From the NCBI RefSeq assembly GCF_002266435.3, contig NZ_CP029426.2:4246001-4310000 (forward strand): DNA of 64,000 bases. The letters are read 5' to 3'. The translations under genes were made by a program, and so were the position numbers. Positions 26,439 to 34,805 of this stretch are shown here, in pieces. The notes beneath the pieces are model-generated. The model saw nothing but the letters and a program-made list of their open reading frames with translations, made no database searches and had not been told where the DNA came from. The DNA is from Bradyrhizobium amphicarpaeae. GTDB taxonomy: Bacteria; Pseudomonadota; Alphaproteobacteria; Rhizobiales; Xanthobacteraceae. Positions within the stretch are counted from its first letter, which is position 1. Every line of letters starts with the position of its first letter.

Positions 26439-27257
26439 TCAATCCCATTTCGGGGCGAAGCCGAAGTCGGTCAGGCGGCCCTTCGGACTGGCGAGTGCGG
26501 CGATCCGGCTCATCTCGTCCTCCGACAGCTCGAAATCGAATATCTCGATGTTCTCGGACAGGCGTTCGACGCGCGAGGTGCGCGGGATCGCAGCGACATT
26601 CTGCTGCACCAGCCAACGCAGGCAGACCTGGGCCGGCGACTTGTGGTGGGCGCGTCCGATCTCGCCCAGCGTCTGGTCCGACTTGATGCGCCCTCTGGCG
26701 ATCGGGCTGTAGGCGACGAGTGCAAGCCCGTGCTGGTCGCAGGCCGCCCTCACCTTCGACTGGTCCAGATAGGGGTGGTATTCGACCTGGTTGCAGACCA
26801 GTGGCTCCGGCGACAGCGCGACCGCCTGCTCGATCAGCGCCACCGTGAAATTGGAGACGCCGATGTGACGGGTCAGGCCCATCGTCTTGGCATGCGACAG
26901 CGCGCCCAGCGTCTCCGCCAGCGGCACGTGCGAATTGGGCCAGTGCAACAGCAACAGGTCGACGGAGGGAAGCCGCAACCGGGCCAGGCTCTCCTTGACC
27001 GAGCGCTCGAGATCGTGGGGCGCGAAATGGTTGGTCCAGACCTTGGTGGTGAGGAAGACGTCGTCACGGCGCACGCCCGAGGCGCGCAAGCCGTCGCCGA
27101 CCTCGCGTTCATTGTCGTAGGCCTGCGCGGTGTCGATGTGGCGATAGCCGAGCCGCAGCGCCTGCTCGACCACGCGCGCGGCAGGCCTTCCGCTCAGCTC
27201 CCAGGTCCCGAGCCCGATCGACGGGATCCGTGCACCATTGGCCTCGACGAACAGCAT
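26439..27257 (-). CDS. Aldo/keto reductase (2,5-diketo-D-gluconate reductase type)
   Basis: A 272-residue reductase with the AKR5 pattern: IPSIGLGTWEL, YRHIDTAQAYDNE (catalytic Asp and Tyr), LTTKVW (Lys), VDLLLLHWPN (His), IGVSNF and the cofactor motif IPRTSRVERLSENI. It belongs to the DkgB-like group, which reduces small alpha-keto or dicarbonyl compounds such as methylglyoxal with NADPH. No neighbour indicates its substrate. Confidence 0.94.
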   Translation of the reverse strand: MLFVEANGARIPSIGLGTWELSGRPAARVVEQALRLGYRHIDTAQAYDNEREVGDGLRASGVRRDDVFLTTKVWTNHFAPHDLERSVKESLARLRLPSVDLLLLHWPNSHVPLAETLGALSHAKTMGLTRHIGVSNFTVALIEQAVALSPEPLVCNQVEYHPYLDQSKVRAACDQHGLALVAYSPIARGRIKSDQTLGEIGRAHHKSPAQVCLRWLVQQNVAAIPRTSRVERLSENIEIFDFELSEDEMSRIAALASPKGRLTDFGFAPKWD

Positions 27258-27406
27258 GAGGGCTCCTTTTCTGTTGCGCAGCCCCTGACGTCATCAAGTC
27301 TCATTATGGACCCGGGCAATGACGCTGCCAACGGAGGCCGCGGCAGTTCACCGGGATATTTGGCGCAATGCTAACAGGAGGTTCGCGTCGGCGCTTGGCA
27401 GCCATC

Positions 27407-27447
27407 GACGTCAAGGCTTTGACGTCAGGGCTTTGACGTCAGGCTTT
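27407..27447. repeat. Three tandem copies of a 13-14 bp unit
   Basis: GACGTCAAGGCTTT, GACGTCAGGGCTTT and GACGTCAGGCTTT follow one another (27407, 27421, 27435). The last copy contains the stop codon of the XRE gene, so the repeat arose from or invaded its 3' end. Each unit includes the palindrome GACGTC. Confidence 0.75.
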
Positions 27448-27750
27448 GGCGAGCGCCTGGAACACCGTATCCGGGGCGTGCGCGATCACCGCGAGCAGCG
27501 CGCGGGCCGGTCCCCGCGGGGCGCGCTTGCCCTGCTCCCAGTTGCGGATGGTCTCGACGGGAACGCCGAGCTTGGCGGCGAACTCCATTTGGGTCAGGCA
27601 GGCGCGGCGGCGCAAATCGCGCACCGCCAGCGAAGAGGTGTCGGCCGGCGCGGCAGTGATCGTGGACTCGACCGGAGACGGCTGGACCGGAAATTCCTGT
27701 CCGTCCCGCACCTCGACAATCCGTCCGTCTGCCTTCAATCGCACACGCAT
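27439..27750 (-). CDS. Small XRE-family helix-turn-helix regulator
   Basis: A 103-residue protein with a C-terminal XRE/Cro helix-turn-helix: LAVRDLRRRACLTQMEFAAKLGVPVETIRNWEQGKRAPRGPARALLAVI, with the typical Q-x-x-FA and R-NWE-G-R residues. The N-terminal 40 residues are a short beta-rich segment. The architecture resembles HigA/MqsA-type antitoxins, but no toxin gene is adjacent. The second of two close ATGs has the better GGGGGA spacing and was used. Confidence 0.85.
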   Translation of the reverse strand: MRVRLKADGRIVEVRDGQEFPVQPSPVESTITAAPADTSSLAVRDLRRRACLTQMEFAAKLGVPVETIRNWEQGKRAPRGPARALLAVIAHAPDTVFQALAKA

Positions 27751-27810
27751 GCCCATTCCCCCAAGCGCGGCGATGATGCGGCAGGTCGCTTAAGTTCGGA
27801 TTAAAGATGG

Positions 27811-27956
27811 TCTCGTGCCCCGGACGCAGCGCAGCGCTTCTTCAGCGGTGCGCTGCAGAGCCGGGGCCCAGTCGCCGCACTGGACCGTGCTGCTTGCTGG
27901 GTCCCGGTTCTGCGCAGCAACGCGAAGGGGCGTTGCAGCGCGCCCGGGACACGAGA
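27811..27956. repeat. REP-like palindromic element
   Basis: The ends TCTCGTGCCCCGG and the near-complement CCCGGGACACGAGA enclose GC-rich stem-forming DNA. The CTCGTGCC-CGGAC type is one of the common dispersed repeats of Bradyrhizobium. It lies just behind mgtE and may serve as its terminator. Confidence 0.7.
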
Positions 27957-27969
27957 GTGAGGGTGAGCC

Positions 27970-29391
27970 CTACCTCAACCCGAACCACAGCGTCGCAATG
28001 CCGAGGAAGGAGAAGAACCCGACCACATCGGTCACGGTGGTGACGAACGTGCCCGAGGCCACGGCCGGGTCGGCCCTGACGCGTTCGAGTGCCATCGGGA
28101 TCAGGATGCCGCCGAGCGCGCCGGCGATCAGGTTGCACACCATCGCAAGCCCGATGACGATGCCGAGGCCCGGGATCCTGAACCAGGCCACCGCCGCGAT
28201 CCCCGTGATCACGGCAAAGGCGAGCCCGTTGACGAGACCGACCATGCCTTCGCGCATCACCACGCGCCAGGCGTTGGAAGCGCCGAGTTCGCGCGTCGCC
28301 AGCGCCCGCACCGCCACCGTCATGGTCTGGGTGGCGGCATTGCCGCCCTGGCTTGCGACGATCGGCGCCAGCACGGCGAGCGCGACCATCTTCTCCAGCT
28401 GCCCCTCGAACAGGCCGAGCACGGAGGACGCCAGGAAGGCGGTGGCGAGATTGACCAGCAGCCAGTTGAACCGCGCGCGTGCAATGGTGAACACGGTGTC
28501 GGACAGTTCTTCGTCGCTGGTGACGCCGCCGAGCGCCTTGAGGTCCTCGTCCGCCTCCTCCTCGATGACGTCGACGACGTCGTCGACGGTGATGACGCCG
28601 ACGAGGCGATCCTGGGTGTCGAGCACGGGAGCCGCGACGAGATTGTACTTGCCGAACAGGCGCGCCACCTCCTCCTGGTCCTCCAGGACGGAGACGCGGC
28701 GGCGATCCTCGTCGGTCAGTTCGGTGAGCGGCACCGGGCGGCGCGCCCGCAGCAGCACGTCGAGCGAGACCGCGCCCTGCCAGTGCTGGTCCTTGTCGAC
28801 GACGTAGATCTCGTAGAAGCGGTCCGGCAGATCCGGCGTCTCGCGCATGTAGTCGATCGCCTGGCCCACGGTGAAATCCTGGGGCACCGCGATGAACTCG
28901 GTCTGCATCCGGCGGCCGGCCGAATTCTCCGGATACAGCAGGCTGCGTTCGAGCGCGACGCGCTCCTTGAGCGGCAGCTTTTCGAGGATTTCCTCCTGCT
29001 CGGCCTCGTCGAGGGTTTCCAGCAACTCCACCGCGTCGTCGGATTCGAGCTCGCGGACGCCCTCGGCGACCGTCTCCGGCGGCAGCTCGTCCAGGATCTC
29101 CTCGCGGACGCCCTCGTCGACCTCGTTCAGCGCGGAGAAGTCGAAGTCGGCCCCGGTCAGCTCGACCAGGCGGACCCGGTCGTCGGGCTCGAGGGCGCCG
29201 ATGAGATCGCCGAGATCGGCCTCGTGCAGCTCGGCGACGCAGGCGCGCAACGAGGCGCTGTCGCCGGCCTTGATCGCATGGGCGATTTCCTCGACGAATT
29301 CGTGCCTGATATCGCCGTCTTCATTGCGCATCGGCACGTGGTCGAGTACCGAATCCGCAGCGGTCGGGGCACCGTCCATACGTTCATCCAT
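27970..29391 (-). CDS. mgtE: Magnesium transporter MgtE
   Basis: A 473-residue channel-like Mg2+ importer. The cytoplasmic N-domain of acidic helical repeats (VAELHEADLGDLIGALEPDDR, EILDELPPETVAEGVREL) covers about residues 1-130, two CBS domains follow (LYPENSAGRRMQ to LVGVITVDDVVDVIEEEADED, about 130-265), and five membrane helices form the pore with the GGNAATQT signature. Mg2+ bound by the cytoplasmic domains gates the pore. The ATG is set by GAGG upstream. It is divergent from the polysaccharide deacetylase genes. Confidence 0.96.
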   Translation of the reverse strand: MDERMDGAPTAADSVLDHVPMRNEDGDIRHEFVEEIAHAIKAGDSASLRACVAELHEADLGDLIGALEPDDRVRLVELTGADFDFSALNEVDEGVREEILDELPPETVAEGVRELESDDAVELLETLDEAEQEEILEKLPLKERVALERSLLYPENSAGRRMQTEFIAVPQDFTVGQAIDYMRETPDLPDRFYEIYVVDKDQHWQGAVSLDVLLRARRPVPLTELTDEDRRRVSVLEDQEEVARLFGKYNLVAAPVLDTQDRLVGVITVDDVVDVIEEEADEDLKALGGVTSDEELSDTVFTIARARFNWLLVNLATAFLASSVLGLFEGQLEKMVALAVLAPIVASQGGNAATQTMTVAVRALATRELGASNAWRVVMREGMVGLVNGLAFAVITGIAAVAWFRIPGLGIVIGLAMVCNLIAGALGGILIPMALERVRADPAVASGTFVTTVTDVVGFFSFLGIATLWFGLR

Positions 29392-29473
29392 GGTGCGCCT
29401 CGCCGTTTGACAGGTTGGATCAGGTGGTCTGGGCTGACGGTCTGGCAATACCCACAAGGCAAAGCCGAGCGCA

Positions 29474-30280
29474 ATGACAAAGATGCTTCGACTGAAGTGG
29501 ACCTCGATGTCGCTGGGCGCAGTCCTCGCTGCCTCGGTCGGCGTCGCTTCGGCAGTGGCCGCCGAGTGTCCGCGCAAGGACGCGCTCGGCACCTCGCGCG
29601 TGCTGAGCGTCGATGCCAGGACCACGCCGCGCGTGGGCCTGAAGAGCTTTCCGCAGACGCTGCCGCTCGCCGATCACGAGGTCGTGCTGACATTCGACGA
29701 CGGGCCGAACCCGCCGACGACGTCGAAGGTGCTGGCGGCGCTGGCGCAGGAATGCGTGCGCGCGACCTTCTTCCTGATCGGATTACACGCCAGCCAGCAG
29801 CCGGACATGGTCAAGCGCATCGCCCGCGAGGGCCACACCATCGGCCACCACACCTTCTCGCACCCGTTCATGGCGCGGATCCCGTTCGACAAGGCGAAGA
29901 GCGAGATCGACCGCGGCATCGCGGCCGACGAGATGGCACTGCACGGCACCTCGACGACGACGCCCTCGACGCCGTTCTTCCGCTTTCCCTATTTCGAGGC
30001 GACGCAAGCGCAGCTCGACCTGCTCCAGTCGCGCGGCATCGTGGTGTTCGGCGCCGACCTCTGGGCCAGCGACTGGAACGAGATGACGCCGGAGCAGGAA
30101 CTGAAGCTGGTCACGGAGCGCCTTGCGGCGGCCGGCAAGGGCATCATCCTGTTTCACGACCCCAAGGCGCGCACCGCCGCGATCATGCCGGCCTTCCTGC
30201 GGTATCTGCGCGAGAACGGCTTCCGGATCGTCCACATCGTACCGTCGGGCACGACACAGAAGAACGCCGACGCGCGCTGA
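29474..30280 (+). CDS. Polysaccharide deacetylase (NodB-homology domain)
   Basis: A 268-residue secreted enzyme: signal peptide to AVAA (about residue 30), then a NodB fold with motif 1 TFDDGPNPP (catalytic base and metal Asp), motif 2 HTFSHP (zinc His pair), motif 3 RFPYFEATQ and motif 5 LFHDPK. It would remove N- or O-acetyl groups from a cell-wall or exported polysaccharide. A paralogue with the same N-terminal AECP--DALGTSR-L-VD pattern follows 160 bp downstream. Confidence 0.93.
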   Translation: MTKMLRLKWTSMSLGAVLAASVGVASAVAAECPRKDALGTSRVLSVDARTTPRVGLKSFPQTLPLADHEVVLTFDDGPNPPTTSKVLAALAQECVRATFFLIGLHASQQPDMVKRIAREGHTIGHHTFSHPFMARIPFDKAKSEIDRGIAADEMALHGTSTTTPSTPFFRFPYFEATQAQLDLLQSRGIVVFGADLWASDWNEMTPEQELKLVTERLAAAGKGIILFHDPKARTAAIMPAFLRYLRENGFRIVHIVPSGTTQKNADAR

Positions 30281-30440
30281 TGCCGGAATGTCACGCCAGC
30301 GCAAAATGGGGTGATTTGCGTCCTATTAACACTCTGTTCATGCTACCCCCTCCAAATGGGCAGGGACGACACGGCAGGAAAGGCGGCTTGCGCCTGAACC
30401 GTTTCCTGATGTCTCCGACCTACTATGGCGGCAATCGCGT

Positions 30441-31730
30441 ATGAGGCAGACGGGGTTCATGATCGGAAGTGGCGTTGTCGTGCGGACGCGATCGTGGATC
30501 GTCCTTTGCCTCGGATTCCTGACGGTCAGTGCACCGGCGGCGCTTGCGGCCGAGTGTCCGGGCCATCCAGATGCGCTCGGGACCTCTCGCACCCTGGTGG
30601 TCGATCCGCGCGAGCATCCGCGGATCGGCACCATGCAGTACCGCGAGACGCTGCCCCTGAAGGACCATGAGGTCGTCCTGACCTTCGACGACGGTCCTCT
30701 GCCGAAATATTCCAATCAGGTCCTCAAGATGCTCGACGACGAGTGCATCAAGGCGACCTTCTTCATCATCGGCAGCCAGGCCAAGGCGAACCCCGAAGGC
30801 GTGCGCAAGCTGGTGGCGGCGGGCCACACCGTCGGCACCCACAGCATGAACCATCCGCTGACCTTCAACCGAATGCCGGCCGAAAAATTCGAACCCGAGA
30901 TCAACGGCGGCATCGAGTGGACCTCGGCCGCGATGACCGATCCGTCCAAGCTGGCGCCGTTCTTCCGCATTCCCGGCCTGATGCGCGCCGAGGGCGTCGA
31001 GGACTATCTGATCTCGCGTGGCATCCAGGTGTGGAGCGCCGACTTCCCGGCCGACGACTGGCGCCATGTGTCGTCCGACCGCGTCTATCAACTCGCGATG
31101 CAGCGGCTGGAGGCCAAGGGCAAGGGCATCTTGCTGCTGCACGACATCCAGGCCCGCACGGTCGCGGCGCTGCCAAAAATCATCCGCGACCTCAAGGCGC
31201 GCGGCTATCGCATCGTGCATGTGGTGCCCGCGACCGCCGAGCGGCCGGCGACGCCGACCACGGCGGTGGAATGGCTGCTGCATCCGCCGACCGAGACCGT
31301 GCCGATCGCGCGCTGGCCTTCCGTTCCGAGCTTCGTGTTTACGCAGACCAGGACGCTGCCGGCGCCCTCGCTCGCCGACCTCAATGCGCAGACCGAGCAT
31401 CAGCCGCTGCTGCCGCGCCGGACCAAGGGGCAGATGGACGTCGCGTCCGCCCTGCCCGTGCCCGGCCGCGCCCTGTTTGCGATTCCCGAGGGCTCGGTCG
31501 ACGTGCTGCTGTCGACGACATTGTCGCGGCGTGCCGCGGCGCGGCTGGCAATGGCCGCGGAGACGCCGCATGCGGCCAGGGGCAAGACGGCTAAGGGCAA
31601 GGCAGCCGGGCTCCAGGGCCGGCGGCACATCGCGCATGCGGCAGCGGCCGCACCAAAGCCTGCCGCGCAAGCCAAGAGCGCGACGCCGCGCTCGACCCGC
31701 GTCGCCACCAGCATGAAGAAGCGCGCCTAA
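30441..31730 (+). CDS. Polysaccharide deacetylase paralogue with long basic C-terminal tail
   Basis: A 429-residue paralogue of the preceding enzyme: signal peptide to ALAA, motif 1 TFDDGPLPK, motif 2 HSMNHP, motif 3 FFRIPGLM and motif 5 LLHDIQ. In motif 3 the usual R-P-Y becomes R-I-P-G, as in other secreted bacterial members. Beyond the catalytic domain (about residue 270) it has a 160-residue Ala/Arg/Lys/Pro-rich extension, which may bind anionic envelope polymers. Probably transcribed with the upstream gene. Confidence 0.92.
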   Translation: MRQTGFMIGSGVVVRTRSWIVLCLGFLTVSAPAALAAECPGHPDALGTSRTLVVDPREHPRIGTMQYRETLPLKDHEVVLTFDDGPLPKYSNQVLKMLDDECIKATFFIIGSQAKANPEGVRKLVAAGHTVGTHSMNHPLTFNRMPAEKFEPEINGGIEWTSAAMTDPSKLAPFFRIPGLMRAEGVEDYLISRGIQVWSADFPADDWRHVSSDRVYQLAMQRLEAKGKGILLLHDIQARTVAALPKIIRDLKARGYRIVHVVPATAERPATPTTAVEWLLHPPTETVPIARWPSVPSFVFTQTRTLPAPSLADLNAQTEHQPLLPRRTKGQMDVASALPVPGRALFAIPEGSVDVLLSTTLSRRAAARLAMAAETPHAARGKTAKGKAAGLQGRRHIAHAAAAAPKPAAQAKSATPRSTRVATSMKKRA

Positions 31731-31734
31731 GCCC

Positions 31735-32109
31735 TCACTGCCGCATGATGGCGGCGACGCAGAGCAGCACGATCAGCGCCAGGAAGAACAGGTCCATATA
31801 GGACTTGAGCTCGCCGTCGCGGCGCAGCCGGGCGACATCGGCGATCACCTGCTTGCGCGCGTTCGTTCCTCCGGAACCGTCATTGATCGGGCCCTGAAGG
31901 CGCCGCGTCTCCGCTTCCAGCTTCTCGATCTTCTGGAAGAAATAGAACGCGCGCAACGTCGAGACGGCGCGCATCGCGGCATAGACCAGCACCAGGATCG
32001 CCAGGATTGCCCGGTTGGGATACTTCTCCATGAAGTTCAGGCTGAAATAGACCACCGCCATGAACGCGAAGTTGGTGAAGAAGCGATAGACGAAGCTGAG
32101 GAAAACCAT
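31735..32109 (-). CDS. Small membrane protein, unknown function
   Basis: A 124-residue protein with three predicted membrane helices (about 4-27, 33-55 and 102-122) and a central charged helical stretch (KIEKLEAETRRLQG) likely to form a coiled coil. It is tail-to-tail with the second deacetylase, four bases apart. No family recognised. Confidence 0.75.
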   Translation of the reverse strand: MVFLSFVYRFFTNFAFMAVVYFSLNFMEKYPNRAILAILVLVYAAMRAVSTLRAFYFFQKIEKLEAETRRLQGPINDGSGGTNARKQVIADVARLRRDGELKSYMDLFFLALIVLLCVAAIMRQ

Positions 32110-32355
32110 GCTGGCTCGGGCCTTGAAGTATGCGCAGCCGAATTCGTGCTGCGAAACGCGGGATCGGGACCCAGGCGGGGGCTGGGTTGAGACGGCCGTC
32201 TACGCCAACTTTGTTTCAACAAAGATACTGCAAGTCGCCGCCTTTTAGCCACACGCCGCCATAATGCAAGGCGGAGACGCGCCCGCGACGCCTCGATGGC
32301 GATTTGGCGGAAGTCGCGATAGACTGGGCGCTACAGCCATATCCGGGGTCTGCCG

Positions 32356-32613
32356 ATGCCGAAGAAGGGAATCACCGGCCACGACGACTGGGTTCTGACC
32401 GAGGCCCTCGCGACCGCCCTGGTCGCGCTGGAGCAGCTCGAACCGAAGCACCAGCCGAACGCGCATATGGACGACATCCGCAAGATGCTGGCGAACGGCA
32501 AGGAGCCGGCGGCGGTGAGCCTGCACCTCGCCCAGGCCAAATGCCGCCTGTTTCCCGACCTCGACCCGCTGGAGATCTATCGGGACTACGGCATCGGCGA
32601 GGAGTATGGCTGA
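32356..32613 (+). CDS. Small conserved protein, unknown function
   Basis: An 85-residue soluble protein (MPKKGITGHDDWVLTEALA, then QPNAHMDDIRKMLANGKEPAAVSLHLAQAKCRLFPDLDPLEIYRDYG). It appears all-helical and has codon use like its neighbours. I recognise no domain. It stands alone between leftward genes. Confidence 0.7.
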   Translation: MPKKGITGHDDWVLTEALATALVALEQLEPKHQPNAHMDDIRKMLANGKEPAAVSLHLAQAKCRLFPDLDPLEIYRDYGIGEEYG

Positions 32614-32642
32614 CGCGGCCGGCTGCCCGCCCTGCCCTTACG

Positions 32643-33911
32643 CTAGTTTCGTGACGCCTTGAGCAACGGGCATTCGCTCTCGCTGAGCGGCATGAAGGCG
32701 TCCGCTGCAGGTATCTTCTCGACGACGTTGTAATAGTCCCACGGCGTCTTCACGTCCGCGGGCTTCTTGACCTCGACGAGATAGAAATCGTGCACCAGCT
32801 TGTTGTCGGCGCGCAGCCGCGCGCCGCGGGCGTAGAAATCGTCGACCGGCATCGCGCGCATCTTGTCGAGCACCGCGTTGGTCTCGTCCGTTCCAGCGGC
32901 CGCGGCCGCTCGCAGATATTGCAGCACCGCGGAGTAGACGGCGGCCTGCGGCGCGGTCGGCATGGCCTTGTGGAGCTTGTAGAATCGCTCGCCGAACGCG
33001 CGTGTCTCGTCGTTCAGGGCCCAGTACCAGGCGGTCACGGTCGTCAGTCCCTTGGCGGTTTCGACGCCCATGGCGTGCACGTCGGTCAGGAACATCAGCT
33101 CGGCGACGGGTTTCTGGGTCCCGACGTTCATGCCGAATTCGTGCCATTGCTTCATGACGGTCACGAGCTGCTCACCGGCATTGGCAAAGGCGACGACCTT
33201 GGCCTTCGAGGCCTGGGCCTGCAGCAGGAACGAACCGTAATCGGCGTTTCCGAGCGGATGAAAGACGGAACCGAGCGACTTCGCCTTTCCTTCCGCAAGC
33301 ACACGCTGGGACACCTCGACCATGTTGCGTCCGAAGGCGTAGTCGGCCGCGATGAAGAACCAGCTGTCGTAGCCTTGCGACACCAGCCTGCGAACCGATC
33401 CGGAGACGAGATTGTAATTGTCGTGCAGCCACATCAATCCGGTCGGCGAACATTGCTTGCCGCCGATCTCCGTGGTGCCGACGGCGGAATAGACCACGAT
33501 CTTGTTCTTGTCGCGCGCGATCGACTGGATGGCGAGAGCCACCGCCGAATTGCCGACGTCGGCGACCATGTCGACGCCGTCGACGTCGAACCATTTGCGG
33601 ACGATCTGGGCGCCGATGTCAGGCTTGTTCTGATGGTCGGCGACGACGATCTCGACCTTGACATCCGGGGTCGCCTTCTGGAAATCCTCGATGGCCAGCT
33701 TCGCGGCGACGACGGAGCCCGGTCCGGAATTGTCCGACAGTGGCCCGGACTGGTCGTTGATGATGCCGAGCTTGATGACCCCGCCGGAGAAGTCGGCCGC
33801 CGCACTCCGCTCCGCCAGTGCTGCCGAACCCAGCGCCAGGATGAAGCCCAAGCTCAATCGGCCAAGCCGGCTGCGCGACGATAGCAAGTCTCCAACACGA
33901 CAAGGCGCCAT
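32643..33911 (-). CDS. ABC-type substrate-binding protein (branched-chain amino acid/amide class)
   Basis: A 422-residue periplasmic binding protein (Peripla_BP_6). A signal peptide ending near AERSAAA is followed by VIKLGIINDQSGPLSDNSGPGSVVAAKLAIEDFQ, the standard first lobe, and FFIAADYAFGRNMVEVSQRVL in the hinge region. The ligand is probably a small organic acid, amide or aromatic compound. No permease or ATPase genes are nearby, so it must work with a transporter encoded elsewhere. Confidence 0.92.
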   Translation of the reverse strand: MAPCRVGDLLSSRSRLGRLSLGFILALGSAALAERSAAADFSGGVIKLGIINDQSGPLSDNSGPGSVVAAKLAIEDFQKATPDVKVEIVVADHQNKPDIGAQIVRKWFDVDGVDMVADVGNSAVALAIQSIARDKNKIVVYSAVGTTEIGGKQCSPTGLMWLHDNYNLVSGSVRRLVSQGYDSWFFIAADYAFGRNMVEVSQRVLAEGKAKSLGSVFHPLGNADYGSFLLQAQASKAKVVAFANAGEQLVTVMKQWHEFGMNVGTQKPVAELMFLTDVHAMGVETAKGLTTVTAWYWALNDETRAFGERFYKLHKAMPTAPQAAVYSAVLQYLRAAAAAGTDETNAVLDKMRAMPVDDFYARGARLRADNKLVHDFYLVEVKKPADVKTPWDYYNVVEKIPAADAFMPLSESECPLLKASRN

Positions 33912-34027
33912 TGCCCCCTCCGCTGTGACATCGCGACGGCATGTCGGCGATGATCGATCGATGTCCCCTCGCCGACAGCGCGCCGTGCGCCGGCCCCGCG
34001 GCGGCCCGGCCGGTCGAAGCTGCCTCG

Positions 34028-34714
34028 CTATCCCTGCTGCTGGAGGGCCTTCCTGACGAACTCCAGCCGGCGCGCCTGCGCAGGCGCAACCCGTTCCTTC
34101 ATGGCAGCGACGATTGCGGCGGGCGCCGTGTCCGGCGAGCCGGCGGCAAAGGGCGGAGCAGGATTGTATTCCATCCGCAGCTGGATCATCTCCGCCGCAT
34201 CACGGCCGCGCAGCATCGCCACTAAAGTGAGCGCGAAGTCGATGCCGGCGGTGATGCCGCCGCCGGTCATGCGATTGCGGTCGATGCAGACCCGCTCCAG
34301 CGACAGCTCGGCTCCGAACATCGGCAGCGCATCCCGCGCCGTCCAGTGCGTCGCCGCGCGATATCCCTTCAACAGACCGGCGGCACCGAGCACGAGCGAG
34401 CCGGTGCAGACCGAGGTCAAATATTTCGCGCCGCGCTCCTGCTTTCGCAGAAAGGCCAGGACCTCCTCGTCCAGCATCAGCTCGTCGGTGCCGTAGCCGC
34501 CGGGAACGCAGATCACGTCGAGCTGCGGGCAATCCGCGAACGTGACGGTCGGCGTCAGCGCGATCACGGAATCGCTCGGCACGGGCTCGATGCGTTTCCA
34601 GACCAGATGCACCGTCACGTCGGGCATGCTGGAGAAGACCTGGGCGGGACCGGTGAGATCGAGCTGGGTGACACGCGGAAAAACCAGAAGACCGATCTGC
34701 AACGGGCCCGACAT
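34028..34714 (-). CDS. inhA: DJ-1/PfpI family protein, isonitrile hydratase-like
   Basis: A 228-residue DJ-1/PfpI-superfamily enzyme. The acid near the N-terminus ([13 protein letters not shown], Asp19), the nucleophile elbow [24 protein letters not shown]-like segment with catalytic Cys, and [14 protein letters not shown] match isonitrile hydratase InhA of Pseudomonas putida, which converts isonitriles to N-formamides; the length also matches. GAGG six bases upstream decides the start. It is divergent from a GlxA-type regulator. Function could instead be another DJ-1-type hydratase. Confidence 0.72.
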   Translation of the reverse strand: [228 protein letters not shown]

Positions 34715-34805
34715 ATCCATCCTCGACAACGCGCTTGACGGTTGCAGCCTGCCATGTTGGCCTTGCGGTCGAAATGGCTTAATTCCCTCAATTGTGGACA
34801 CGCCC

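Noticed and set aside
27407..27447. Possible CRISPR-like array
   Set aside because: Units are contiguous without spacers and only three occur; no cas genes are present.
28783..30444. Frame running antisense to mgtE and into the first deacetylase
   Set aside because: It crosses two well-supported genes and has no start signal.
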